Part shown: positions 30,031-36,906 of the stretch, piece after piece
Position numbering within the stretch: position 1 is the stretch's first letter
How the letters are laid out: each line of letters starts with the position of its first letter
Virus record (IMG/VR): IMGVR_UViG_3300032236_001561
Span: 1-36,906 of that record
Strand: one strand, 5' to 3'
DNA from: a virus
Length of the DNA: 36,906 nt
Notes under the pieces: model-generated
What the model was told of the DNA's origin: nothing
Database searches by the model: none
What the model saw: only the letters and a program-made list of their open reading frames with translations
Translations under genes and position numbers: made by a program

Positions 30031-30135
30031 TTGGGCGCGTTCTCTGATCTCGCGATCTCCTGGGACGATCCGCTCGCAACGGTGGTACTTACCGTTCACC
30101 CGCGCGGCGTTCCCTATCTGACGGTGACGACATGA
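30031..30135 (+). CDS. Very small ORF between terminase and portal (34 aa)
   Basis: TTG at 30031 with AGGGAGGGGGG at 30011-30020, and its TGA overlaps the portal ATG (ATGA). Reads GAFSDLAISWDDPLATVVLT and onward. Very short and with a weak start, but it fills the gap exactly and ends in the coupled overlap used all over this genome. It may couple translation to the portal or be a small virion peptide. Confidence 0.5.
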   Translation: MGAFSDLAISWDDPLATVVLTVHPRGVPYLTVTT

Positions 30136-31733
30136 TCACAATCCTCTCGGCCGAATCCGTTGACTCGATCCCCAGCCTCGACACCGTCGAGAAGCAGATC
30201 CTGGAGGGACTGCCGGCCGACGCGCACCGGATCCAGGAAGCTCAGGCGGCGGAAGACTTCTACCAGTTCCGGAACTTCAAACACCTCCGACCACGCCGGG
30301 AAGAATCCCAGGCAGACTTCCAGGCCCGGCCCAAGCGGTACAGCAGGATCACGCGGACGATCGTTCGCAAGCTCACGGAACCGCTCTACAGCAACGGTCC
30401 GTCTCGCACCTGGGACGGAGACCCGACGCGTACCGAGTGGCTGGAGGAGATTTACGCCCAGGCGGAAGCGAACTCCCGGCTCATGTCGGCCGACCGCGCG
30501 TCGACGCTGGCTCACGTGGCCGCTCTCCAGGTGGAGGCGACAGGCGACCCCGCGCGGCCGATCCGGTTCTGGGTCTGGAAGGGCCACGAACTGGCCGTGT
30601 TCGTCAGGGACAACAACCCGATCGAACCGTGGGCCGTGGTCACAATCGAAAGGGTTCCGACAGACACGATCGGCCGGGTGAAGACCCGCTACCGCGTCTG
30701 GTCGGCGTTCGAGCGACGGACGTACTTGACCGACGAGCACCTTCCGGACTCCAACCCAGGCAAGTCGGCCCAACTGATCGCAAGCGAGTCCGGGCCGTCG
30801 CCCTATTCGGGTGTTCTGCCGTTTGTGTTTGTGCGGCATGAGCCGGCCGATAGTGCGTTCTGGGAAGGCGGAATTGGCAAGGCGCTGGTTGAAGCCAACG
30901 CCGAAGCCGACCGCCGGCAGTGTGACCTGGCCGAACATATGAGCCGGTACCTGAACCCGTTCGGGTACGCCCGGAATATCCCGGCGACAGCCTCGTTCAC
31001 GAACAAACCAGGCGGGTTCACCCACCTGCAAGCCGACCCCGCCGTGAAGACCGGCGACCAGGCCGGCCAGCCCGAGCTCGGGTACCTGCAGGCCCAGCTC
31101 GGGGTCCAGGATGCGTGGGCCGATCTCCGGGCGTTCCTCGATTCGACGTGCGAAGAGCTGGAGATCCCGATCACGGTCATTCGGTCGGACTCTTCGACCG
31201 ACCTCAGCGGCGTGGCCATCGTCGCCAAACAGATGCCATTGATCGACCGGACGCGGGCAAGGCAGGTCCAGTTTGCCGAGACGGAGAAGGACCTCGCGGC
31301 GACCGTGCTGGCAGTCTATGGCACGTGGTACGGAGACGAGTCGTGTCTCCAGGCCGCGCGAGAGTCTCAGCTTTGCGTGGTCTGGCCAGAGCCGAAGATC
31401 CCGCTCCCGACTCCAGACCGCGACCTGGCCGACGCTTGGGAACTGGACCAGGGACTCACCGACCCGATCGAAGTTCTGGCCAGGCGGAGGGGTATCACCT
31501 TGGCGCAAGCCCTGGAACTGGCGGAGCAGATCGCCGAACGGCGGAAGCAATGGCAAGCGATCTTCGCCACCGGCGAAGAGGACCCCAACGAGAAGCCGGA
31601 CGACCAACCGCCCGAGGGTGAGGAATACCCAGTCGAGAAGGAATCGCAGACCGAGCCCGATGATGGAAAGAGTCAGGACGCCTCGCGTCCCCAAGGCGGT
31701 AGACAAGTTCCCGACGGTCCGGAGTCGAGCTAA
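30132..31733 (+). CDS. Portal protein (533 aa)
   Basis: ATG at 30132. Position between TerL and scaffold, size near 530 residues, and the stem-and-wing pattern (ADDRRQ-type helices, RHEPADSAFWEGGIGKALVE, AIVAKQMPLIDRTRARQVQF) match siphophage portals of the SPP1/HK97-like group. It forms the dodecameric ring through which DNA passes. The C-terminal 60 residues are acidic and flexible. Overlaps the next gene's ATG (TAATG). Confidence 0.8.
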   Translation: MITILSAESVDSIPSLDTVEKQILEGLPADAHRIQEAQAAEDFYQFRNFKHLRPRREESQADFQARPKRYSRITRTIVRKLTEPLYSNGPSRTWDGDPTRTEWLEEIYAQAEANSRLMSADRASTLAHVAALQVEATGDPARPIRFWVWKGHELAVFVRDNNPIEPWAVVTIERVPTDTIGRVKTRYRVWSAFERRTYLTDEHLPDSNPGKSAQLIASESGPSPYSGVLPFVFVRHEPADSAFWEGGIGKALVEANAEADRRQCDLAEHMSRYLNPFGYARNIPATASFTNKPGGFTHLQADPAVKTGDQAGQPELGYLQAQLGVQDAWADLRAFLDSTCEELEIPITVIRSDSSTDLSGVAIVAKQMPLIDRTRARQVQFAETEKDLAATVLAVYGTWYGDESCLQAARESQLCVVWPEPKIPLPTPDRDLADAWELDQGLTDPIEVLARRRGITLAQALELAEQIAERRKQWQAIFATGEEDPNEKPDDQPPEGEEYPVEKESQTEPDDGKSQDASRPQGGRQVPDGPESS

Positions 31734-32071
31734 TGCCTCTCAAAGACGAAACGACGCCAACACCCGTTCCCACGCCAACACCAACGCCGTTACCCGCTCC
31801 GGCTCCCGCAGCTCCGGCCGCTCCGCCTGAGATGGGGATCAATCGGCTGGAGACCTGGATCGCAAACAGGACGGCCGAGAACGAGAAGCTCGCCGTCGAG
31901 CTGCTCAATCGTTGCGGGGAACTAGTTGTTGAAGGCGTGCTGTACCGAGTCGAATCGGCCAACGGAGTCACCAAGATCCTGGGCATCCCGCGCGAGTTCC
32001 TGGGGATCGACCGGGCCAAGCTCGCCACGGGAATTGACAAGATGGTGGTTGATAACAATCCCAGCGTTTAA
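31733..32071 (+). CDS. Pro-rich head-region protein (112 aa)
   Basis: ATG at 31733 in a TAATG overlap with the portal. The first 35 residues are Pro/Thr/Ala repeats (TPTPVPTPTPTPLPAPAPAA), followed by a compact domain (ETWIANRTAENEKLAVELLN, ESANGVTKILGIPREFLGID). Lies between portal and scaffold, the usual place of head-assembly proteins. Family not recognised. Confidence 0.7.
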   Translation: MPLKDETTPTPVPTPTPTPLPAPAPAAPAAPPEMGINRLETWIANRTAENEKLAVELLNRCGELVVEGVLYRVESANGVTKILGIPREFLGIDRAKLATGIDKMVVDNNPSV

Positions 32072-32079
32072 GGGTCCAC

Positions 32080-32814
32080 ATGAGCGAAGCGACAATCGCC
32101 ATACTCACCGAACAGCTGAAACAGTCTCAGGCCCTTGTCAGTGCCCAGAAGGCAGCCAAGAACAAGGCTCTTGAGCAGTTCCGCGCCGCTCAAGCCAAGA
32201 TCGCCGAACTGGAGAAAGCCCAGGCCGATCTCACGACCGATCGCGACGGCTGGAAGACCAAAGCCGAAGCCGCTCCCGTCGATCTCGAAAAGCAGTTCGG
32301 CGACCTCCGCGCGCAGATCAGGACCAGAGACCACAGAGACGCATTCGCCCAGGCCATCGGCCAGGAACTCCAGGACGGAGTACCGGTCGAGGATGTCTGG
32401 GCGAAGATCGGGTTCGACCCTTCCGCCGTCGAGGCGGTTCCGACTCCCGATCAAATCGCGGCACTCGTAGCACCGGCTCGCGAAAAGGCCGGCTACCTGT
32501 TCCGCCCGGCCGCCAGTTCGGCCACACCCGCCAGTTCGGGAACGCCTGCTAGTTCAGGCAACGCCGCCAGTTCGGCCACACCCGCCAGTTCGGGAACGCC
32601 TGCTAGTTCAGGCAACGCCGCTAGTTCGGCAACCCAGGCCCGACAGGTCAACCAGACCAGTCCCCCGCCTGGCACCGGTCGCGCCCCCGGCGTGACCAAT
32701 GTGTCCCGGTACCGGTACTCCGAAAAGGACGTACAGACGCCGGGGTGGCAAACGAAAAACCCCGCCCTTGCCGAGGCGCTCCGTAACGGAACCGCCGAAT
32801 GCATTGACGGATAA
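32080..32814 (+). CDS. Scaffolding protein candidate (244 aa)
   Basis: ATG at 32080. Residues about 5-70 form a coiled coil (LKQSQALVSAQKAAKNKALE), followed by an acidic helical part and an Ala/Ser/Thr/Pro tandem repeat (residues about 145-180), and a C-terminal conserved-looking end. A coiled-coil, acidic, low-complexity protein just before the major capsid gene is typical of scaffolds, which guide prohead assembly. Confirmed only by position and composition. Confidence 0.65.
   Translation: MSEATIAILTEQLKQSQALVSAQKAAKNKALEQFRAAQAKIAELEKAQADLTTDRDGWKTKAEAAPVDLEKQFGDLRAQIRTRDHRDAFAQAIGQELQDGVPVEDVWAKIGFDPSAVEAVPTPDQIAALVAPAREKAGYLFRPAASSATPASSGTPASSGNAASSATPASSGTPASSGNAASSATQARQVNQTSPPPGTGRAPGVTNVSRYRYSEKDVQTPGWQTKNPALAEALRNGTAECIDG
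32509..32616 (+). repeat. 54-bp tandem repeat in the scaffold gene
   Basis: Two exact copies of a 54-base unit (32509-32562 and 32563-32616) plus a partial third, encoding an 18-residue Ala/Ser/Thr/Pro unit twice. In frame, so copy number could vary without a frameshift. Confidence 0.88.
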
Positions 32815-32828
32815 GTCAGGACTGAGAC

Positions 32829-33761
32829 ATGGCCAATACAGTAACGGGCATTTTCCAGACCCTGGTTCTCCCAGGTTTGTCGATGCTCAAGCAGCCGACC
32901 GCGCTCCGCAACTCGATGTTGAGCAAGGTGTACATTCAGAATCAGCCTCTGGCCGGCACCGTGGGCCAGACGGTCAACGTCAACATTCCGACCGTGGCCG
33001 AGAACGACGTGATTGATATCGGCAACGGCCCGGTTCAGATCACGGACCAGGACCACACGTCGGTCCAGTTGATCGTGAACAACAACAAATCCAAGGCTCT
33101 CCGAATCCCTGACTTCGACGATATCAGGAGCGCGGAGAACCTGGTCCAGTTCTACATGCAGCCCGCGATCGAGAGTCTTTCCCGGAAGATCAACCGCTCG
33201 ATCTGCAACCTGGTCACCAGTACGAACTTCAACTCGTACACCAGCATCACCGGCGGAACGAAGGTTCATACGAGGTTGAACATCAGCAACGCGTGGTCTA
33301 ACCTTCGCGGCACTGGTGCTCCCGACGAAGTCGAGAATCAGTTCCTGGTTGTGGGACACGTGCCCTACGCCAACATGATCGGCGACTCGACCCAGAACTT
33401 CCTCCAGCAGTACGTTGTGGGCGATGAGGCAGCAACGGCCGCGCAGCAGCGGGCCGTGTTCATGCCTCAGTTCAACGCCACGGTTGATTACGATCCGATG
33501 ATGCCTCAGCCGTCGGCTGCAACCACATACGCGGGTCTGTACTTCCACCGGGCGGCATTCGCACTCATCCCGATCGCTCCGCCGATCGGCGACAAGCCGA
33601 ACGTGAAAGAGACCTATTACCAGGTACCTGGAAGCGGCCTCAACTACCGCGTCCAGCTCTGGTATGACCCACGTGAACAAGCCTGGATCCTACACATCCA
33701 CGCCGTTTACGCTCTGGCCGTGGTTCGCCCGAGTTTCGGGTCGTATCTCGTTACCGCCTGA
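32829..33761 (+). CDS. Major capsid protein, P22-coat-like / HK97 fold (310 aa)
   Basis: ATG at 32829. The N-terminal helix and E-loop-like region (TLVLPGLSMLKQPTALRNSM, VGQTVNVNIPTVAEND), a DFDDIRSAENLVQFYMQPAI segment and a beta-rich C-terminal part resemble the P22 coat-protein family with the HK97 fold. It follows the scaffold, the standard order. It forms the capsid shell. Length is typical. Confidence 0.8.
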   Translation: MANTVTGIFQTLVLPGLSMLKQPTALRNSMLSKVYIQNQPLAGTVGQTVNVNIPTVAENDVIDIGNGPVQITDQDHTSVQLIVNNNKSKALRIPDFDDIRSAENLVQFYMQPAIESLSRKINRSICNLVTSTNFNSYTSITGGTKVHTRLNISNAWSNLRGTGAPDEVENQFLVVGHVPYANMIGDSTQNFLQQYVVGDEAATAAQQRAVFMPQFNATVDYDPMMPQPSAATTYAGLYFHRAAFALIPIAPPIGDKPNVKETYYQVPGSGLNYRVQLWYDPREQAWILHIHAVYALAVVRPSFGSYLVTA

Positions 33762-33816
33762 TCGGCCTGATCAATAACCTTCATTCTTTTCATACGATTA
33801 TCCGGAGGAGATTGAC

Positions 33817-34332
33817 ATGGCCGGTGAGTACGTAGATTCGATTCGACCTCGCGACCTGTTCCGCCTCAATGGCGCGCCGATCAACATGATCGACCACGTG
33901 ACCCGTGGTTCGATGGGCGCGGCTCGACTGCTCAAGAGCGACAACAAGGGGTATACCTTTCGGTGTACCCTGCCCGGTAACTGGACTTACAGCACGGGCT
34001 TGACGTTCAACTTCGACCTGACGGACGACGGGGCCGACGCCAACGACCTTGGCGCTGGTGTTCGGTTGGGCGTCACGATCAAGAAAATCAACGGCGGCTC
34101 TGAGACGACCGACATTGCCGTGAATGCCGGTACCGAACAGAACGTCACGGTGACTCTGTCGAGCACCACCAACACGATCGTGAGCGGCTCGCTCGCAATC
34201 GCCAACGCCAACCTGGATTCGGCCGGGGCCGGGGATACGATCCTCGTTCGCGTTCGCCGAATCGGCACGGATGCCGCAGACACCGCGCCGGGACCGGTCT
34301 TGTTCCTTGGTGGCTACATCAAGAACACCTGA
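33817..34332 (+). CDS. Capsid decoration protein candidate (171 aa)
   Basis: ATG at 33817 behind a strong CGGAGGAG. All-beta (NWTYSTGLTFNFDLTDDGAD, TEQNVTVTLSSTTNTIVSGS, TILVRVRRIGTDAADTAPGP). A beta protein with a strong ribosome-binding site placed directly after the capsid gene is likely an abundant decoration or head-surface protein. No family firmly recognised. Confidence 0.6.
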   Translation: MAGEYVDSIRPRDLFRLNGAPINMIDHVTRGSMGAARLLKSDNKGYTFRCTLPGNWTYSTGLTFNFDLTDDGADANDLGAGVRLGVTIKKINGGSETTDIAVNAGTEQNVTVTLSSTTNTIVSGSLAIANANLDSAGAGDTILVRVRRIGTDAADTAPGPVLFLGGYIKNT

Positions 34333-34340
34333 TCGAAAGC

Positions 34341-34373
34341 GCCGCCCTGGAGGATCCGGGGCGGCTCTCTTTT
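34341..34373 (+). terminator. Likely terminator after the capsid genes
   Basis: GCCGCCC and GGGCGGC form a 7-bp stem around an 11-base loop, followed by TCTCTTTT. It would end or reduce transcription after the abundant capsid genes before the downstream beta-helix gene. The T tract is imperfect, so partial read-through is expected. Confidence 0.65.
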
Positions 34374-34387
34374 CCAAGGGTCAAACC

Positions 34388-36706
34388 GTGCTCAAGCTCA
34401 CTTCTGCCCAGGTGCTCCAGGATGGCCTGGCCGTTCGCCTCAAGTTCGAGGGCGGTCTGGCCGTCGGTCAACCCGCGCTGAACCGACTGGCGGATTGTGG
34501 CGAGTGGAGCTGGCGACCCGGGCTCGATGACGGTGCTCTCGTCGCCGTCAACGGCCAGGCGGCGGAGGTGGTCGGACTCCAGGCCGAAGACTGGAACATG
34601 GCCTTACCCTGGATCGACGAGCCTGAAACGGGCGGCTCGATCCCCGCCGGGCAATACGTGTTCCTTCTGGCGGTCGCGGACCAGGTCGGTAACGAGATCC
34701 GCACAAGCCCGCCGATCTTCGGGTACAGCAACGAAACCGGGACCACAATTCCCGACGGCGGCAAGGTCCGGTTGCACTGGCGGGGCATTATCCCGCGTGG
34801 CTACTCGCTCAGGATCTACGCCGCGACCCAGAGCCCGGTCGCCTCGAATTTTCGACTCGTGGCCAACGTGCCGGCCGCTCAGCTCGACAGCCCCACCTCG
34901 TACACGCTCGCAACGCTCGGGATTAGTGACGCAACCTGGAAGCCCAGTTCGGTCGCCGTGACTATCACGTGTCTGGTCTCTACGCCGGTCCCGCCTTTGG
35001 TCCCCGTGAGGATCACCGCAACGCGGGGCCTGGTGTGTGACGACACCGGAATCCAGACCGAGGCCGCGATCAACCGCAAGGCCGAGAATCTCTCGCTCGT
35101 CAACGGGACCGGGTTCCTGGCCACTGGCGCGATGACGTTCGCCCGGTCGGTCTACCTCAGCTCAAGCCATGGCAGCGACGAGACCGGCACCGGCTCGATG
35201 GATCAGCCGTTCCGGACGATGGCCAGGGCCAGCAAGGAAGTCGGCAGCGACCAGGCGAACGTCCGGTTCGCGTTCTTGCGCGGGGATATCTTCTCGTATG
35301 AACCCTGGACCGTGGCCCACTGGGGGACAGGCCCGCTCACGCCCTGCCTTCATGAAAGCTATTGGAACCCGGCTTATGGACCGGATCCGGGGCGGCGTCC
35401 CGTTCTGATGGACTCGCCCGAACCTAAGCCGAGTTCGCCCTGGTTCCAGCAAGGGGACAGTCGAACCGGCCGCGCTCGTCACGGTGACTGGCCTTATCAG
35501 TATTTCCGGGGTCTTGCGTTCGTGCGAAACGCGAACCTGGCCGTGAGCGGCCCAGCCTGGCCGGCGGCAATGGCGAACGACTGGGTGATCGTGAGCGACT
35601 GCACGTTCGAGAACGTCTTTCTCTCTGGCTCGTATGGCGTACCTCAGTTCATTGCTCCGGTCGGCTGCATGGTCCACCGATGCGTTGTTCAGAATGCCAG
35701 GGGCGGAGCCGAGCCAGACGATCCGCACGTCCAGGGCTTGTTCGTGGCTCATTGCGGGAACTGGCTGTTTAGCCAGTCCGCGTTCATCCACAACGGTTGG
35801 CGGGGCGACGACGCGAGCCAGAACGACCAGTTCAACCACAACGTCTACCTTTCGGCGATGTGCAGGGATGCCGTGATCCATTCGAGTTGGTTTATTGATG
35901 GCTGCCTCTCCGGGCTCCAGATGCGTGGCGGCGGCGTGGCGGCGTACAACGTGTTCAAGGACAACCCGTCACACCTCAGCAGTAACGACGGCCACACGTT
36001 CTACCGCAACGCATTCCAGGGCGTTGGCCTGTATTCGCACATCGCCAGCGGAACGCACTCGTTCGGGCCGGTCGCGATCCACGACTCGAATATCACGTTC
36101 GGGGTCACTAGCATCGACCAGACGCGGACGGTGGTGAACACGTCGGACGGGCTCTATGCCGTCCATCATGACTCGACGGGGCCCTACGTCTATTCGGCAA
36201 TCGCGTTCATGCATGAAACAGCCATCAATGCCGGGGCGATCTCGATCGGCAATCAGCTCCCCTCGCGGCGGCTAAGGGTGACTCACAACCTGGTCGTGAA
36301 CGATCCAACCAAGGCCACGGACAAGAACGGCGAGGGTCTCCGCTCGGCCGTGCTCAAACCGGTTCGCGTTGAGCAGTCGCCGCGTACCACCTGGGACCGC
36401 AACGCCTACGTCGTCAGCTCGTCGCGTTCGGCGTTCGAGTGGCAGGGCAAGACGTATGCCTTCCCGGCTTGGCGAATGCTCGGCGAAACGAACAGTGTGG
36501 CCGTGGATACGGTCCAGGTCGGAGTGATCCCCGAGCGGTATATCGACCAGTGTGTCGCCGTGCTGCGAGCCAGGCCGGCGGGAGCATGGTCCAGCCTGTC
36601 CGACGGGCGGTCGTGTTTCGCAAACATCGCCTACAGCCTTACACCTACGAACCTGTCGCCAGCTCAAGATGGCAGTTATTACGGCGCGGCTGACTACCGC
36701 CAATAG
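34388..36706 (+). CDS. Large beta-helix virion protein (spike or capsid fibre, 772 aa)
   Basis: GTG at 34388 with AAGGG before it; an upstream extension to 34271 crosses the decoration gene and the terminator and is not used. Residues about 1-240 are beta-rich (Ig-like: VGLQAEDWNMALPWIDEPET, SIPAGQYVFLLAVADQVGNE). Residues about 260-640 show a right-handed parallel beta-helix (DQPFRTMARASKEVGSDQAN, WVIVSDCTFENVFLSGSYGV, GCMVHRCVVQNARGGAEPD). Such proteins bind or cleave polysaccharide. No catalytic set can be assigned by eye. It follows the capsid and decoration genes, so it could be a head fibre as well as a tail spike. Confidence 0.8.
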   Translation: MLKLTSAQVLQDGLAVRLKFEGGLAVGQPALNRLADCGEWSWRPGLDDGALVAVNGQAAEVVGLQAEDWNMALPWIDEPETGGSIPAGQYVFLLAVADQVGNEIRTSPPIFGYSNETGTTIPDGGKVRLHWRGIIPRGYSLRIYAATQSPVASNFRLVANVPAAQLDSPTSYTLATLGISDATWKPSSVAVTITCLVSTPVPPLVPVRITATRGLVCDDTGIQTEAAINRKAENLSLVNGTGFLATGAMTFARSVYLSSSHGSDETGTGSMDQPFRTMARASKEVGSDQANVRFAFLRGDIFSYEPWTVAHWGTGPLTPCLHESYWNPAYGPDPGRRPVLMDSPEPKPSSPWFQQGDSRTGRARHGDWPYQYFRGLAFVRNANLAVSGPAWPAAMANDWVIVSDCTFENVFLSGSYGVPQFIAPVGCMVHRCVVQNARGGAEPDDPHVQGLFVAHCGNWLFSQSAFIHNGWRGDDASQNDQFNHNVYLSAMCRDAVIHSSWFIDGCLSGLQMRGGGVAAYNVFKDNPSHLSSNDGHTFYRNAFQGVGLYSHIASGTHSFGPVAIHDSNITFGVTSIDQTRTVVNTSDGLYAVHHDSTGPYVYSAIAFMHETAINAGAISIGNQLPSRRLRVTHNLVVNDPTKATDKNGEGLRSAVLKPVRVEQSPRTTWDRNAYVVSSSRSAFEWQGKTYAFPAWRMLGETNSVAVDTVQVGVIPERYIDQCVAVLRARPAGAWSSLSDGRSCFANIAYSLTPTNLSPAQDGSYYGAADYRQ

Positions 36707-36714
36707 GAGTACCC

Positions 36715-36906
36715 TTGCAACTCTCGACAACACAGCGAAACAACCGGCTGAACAACCTGGTCTCGAACATCGGCACCGGCGCCAAGCTCAAGATTTACAC
36801 CGGCAGCGCTCCGGGTGTTGGCAACAGTGCCACCGGCACGCTGCTTTCCACGATCTCGCTCCCCTCCACGGCATGGACGGTGGCAAGCGGCGTGGCCACC
36901 CTCAGT
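36715..36906 (+). CDS. Small virion-region protein, 5' part (continues at base 1)
   Basis: TTG start at 36715 with AGGAG at 36705-36709, a close-set ribosome-binding site. Reads MQLSTTQRNNRLNNLVSNIG, then runs into the terminal repeat and continues at base 1 to the TAA at 316-318. Full length 128 residues. Basic N-terminus, then beta-rich sequence. Family not recognised. Confidence 0.8.
   Translation, partial: MQLSTTQRNNRLNNLVSNIGTGAKLKIYTGSAPGVGNSATGTLLSTISLPSTAWTVASGVATLS
36784..36906. repeat. Terminal direct repeat, right copy (circular junction)
   Basis: Identical over 123 bases to 1-123. Together with the junction-spanning gene it shows the molecule or assembly is circular, with 36,783 unique bases. 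Confidence 0.95.

Noticed and set aside
30114-31706. 530-residue minus-strand frame over the portal gene
   Set aside because: It is an antisense shadow of the portal; it has no ribosome-binding site or motif, and the portal frame fits its family and its neighbours.

Overview
The window is a complete genome of a temperate tailed phage (siphovirus-like), given as an opened circle. The first 123 bases recur exactly as the last 123 bases, and one gene runs across the junction (starts at 36715, stops at 318). The unique length is therefore 36,783 bp. This fits a circular intermediate or a circularly permuted (headful) genome assembled to a circle; the sequence alone does not separate these. The DNA is GC-rich except in the control regions. 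Genes are tightly packed, often with ATGA, GTGA or TGATG stop/start overlaps and many GTG or TTG starts. The likely host is a planctomycete. The main evidence is an LExRxLL-like N-terminal tag of the planctomycete extracellular type on one cargo protein, supported by a CsrA gene and a papain-type peptidase. The host is an inference.

Layout in transcription order: (1) Immunity region, about 12.8-15.5 kb. Two tandem, paralogous XRE repressors lie on the minus strand between two outward-facing, similarly built promoters, as with lambda PL and PR around cI. The leftward promoter drives a string of small minus-strand genes ending at a strong terminator. (2) The rightward early operon, 15.5-23.8 kb: small regulators including an Arc-like RHH protein, a YqaJ-type exonuclease and RecT annealase, a lambda-O-like initiator with iterons inside its gene (the probable origin), a zinc-motif protein in the lambda P position, a tagged cargo protein, CsrA, XRE and MerR-like regulators, a RuvC-like resolvase and an excisionase candidate. 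It ends at a strong terminator. (3) A minus-strand tyrosine integrase, then attP. The attP core is the 3' half of a tRNA-Ala(CGC) gene with flanking 21-bp arm repeats. (4) A sigma-70 family gene at the head of the late operon, then a membrane/secreted cassette around a papain-fold cysteine peptidase. Terminases, portal, scaffold, capsid and decoration protein follow.

(5) Across the junction come a large beta-helix protein, several small virion proteins, a second beta-helix protein, connector and tail-terminator candidates, the tail tube, the tape measure, a hub carrying inserted repeat modules, and a fibre. A minus-strand membrane gene sits between tail tube and tape measure, where siphophages usually have tail chaperones.

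The most unusual parts are: the papain-type enzyme with no recognisable endolysin, the two beta-helix proteins on the head side of the connector genes, the inverted membrane gene in the chaperone slot, phage-borne CsrA together with a phage sigma factor, the duplicated repressor, and a repeated 5' leader shared by the small leftward genes.
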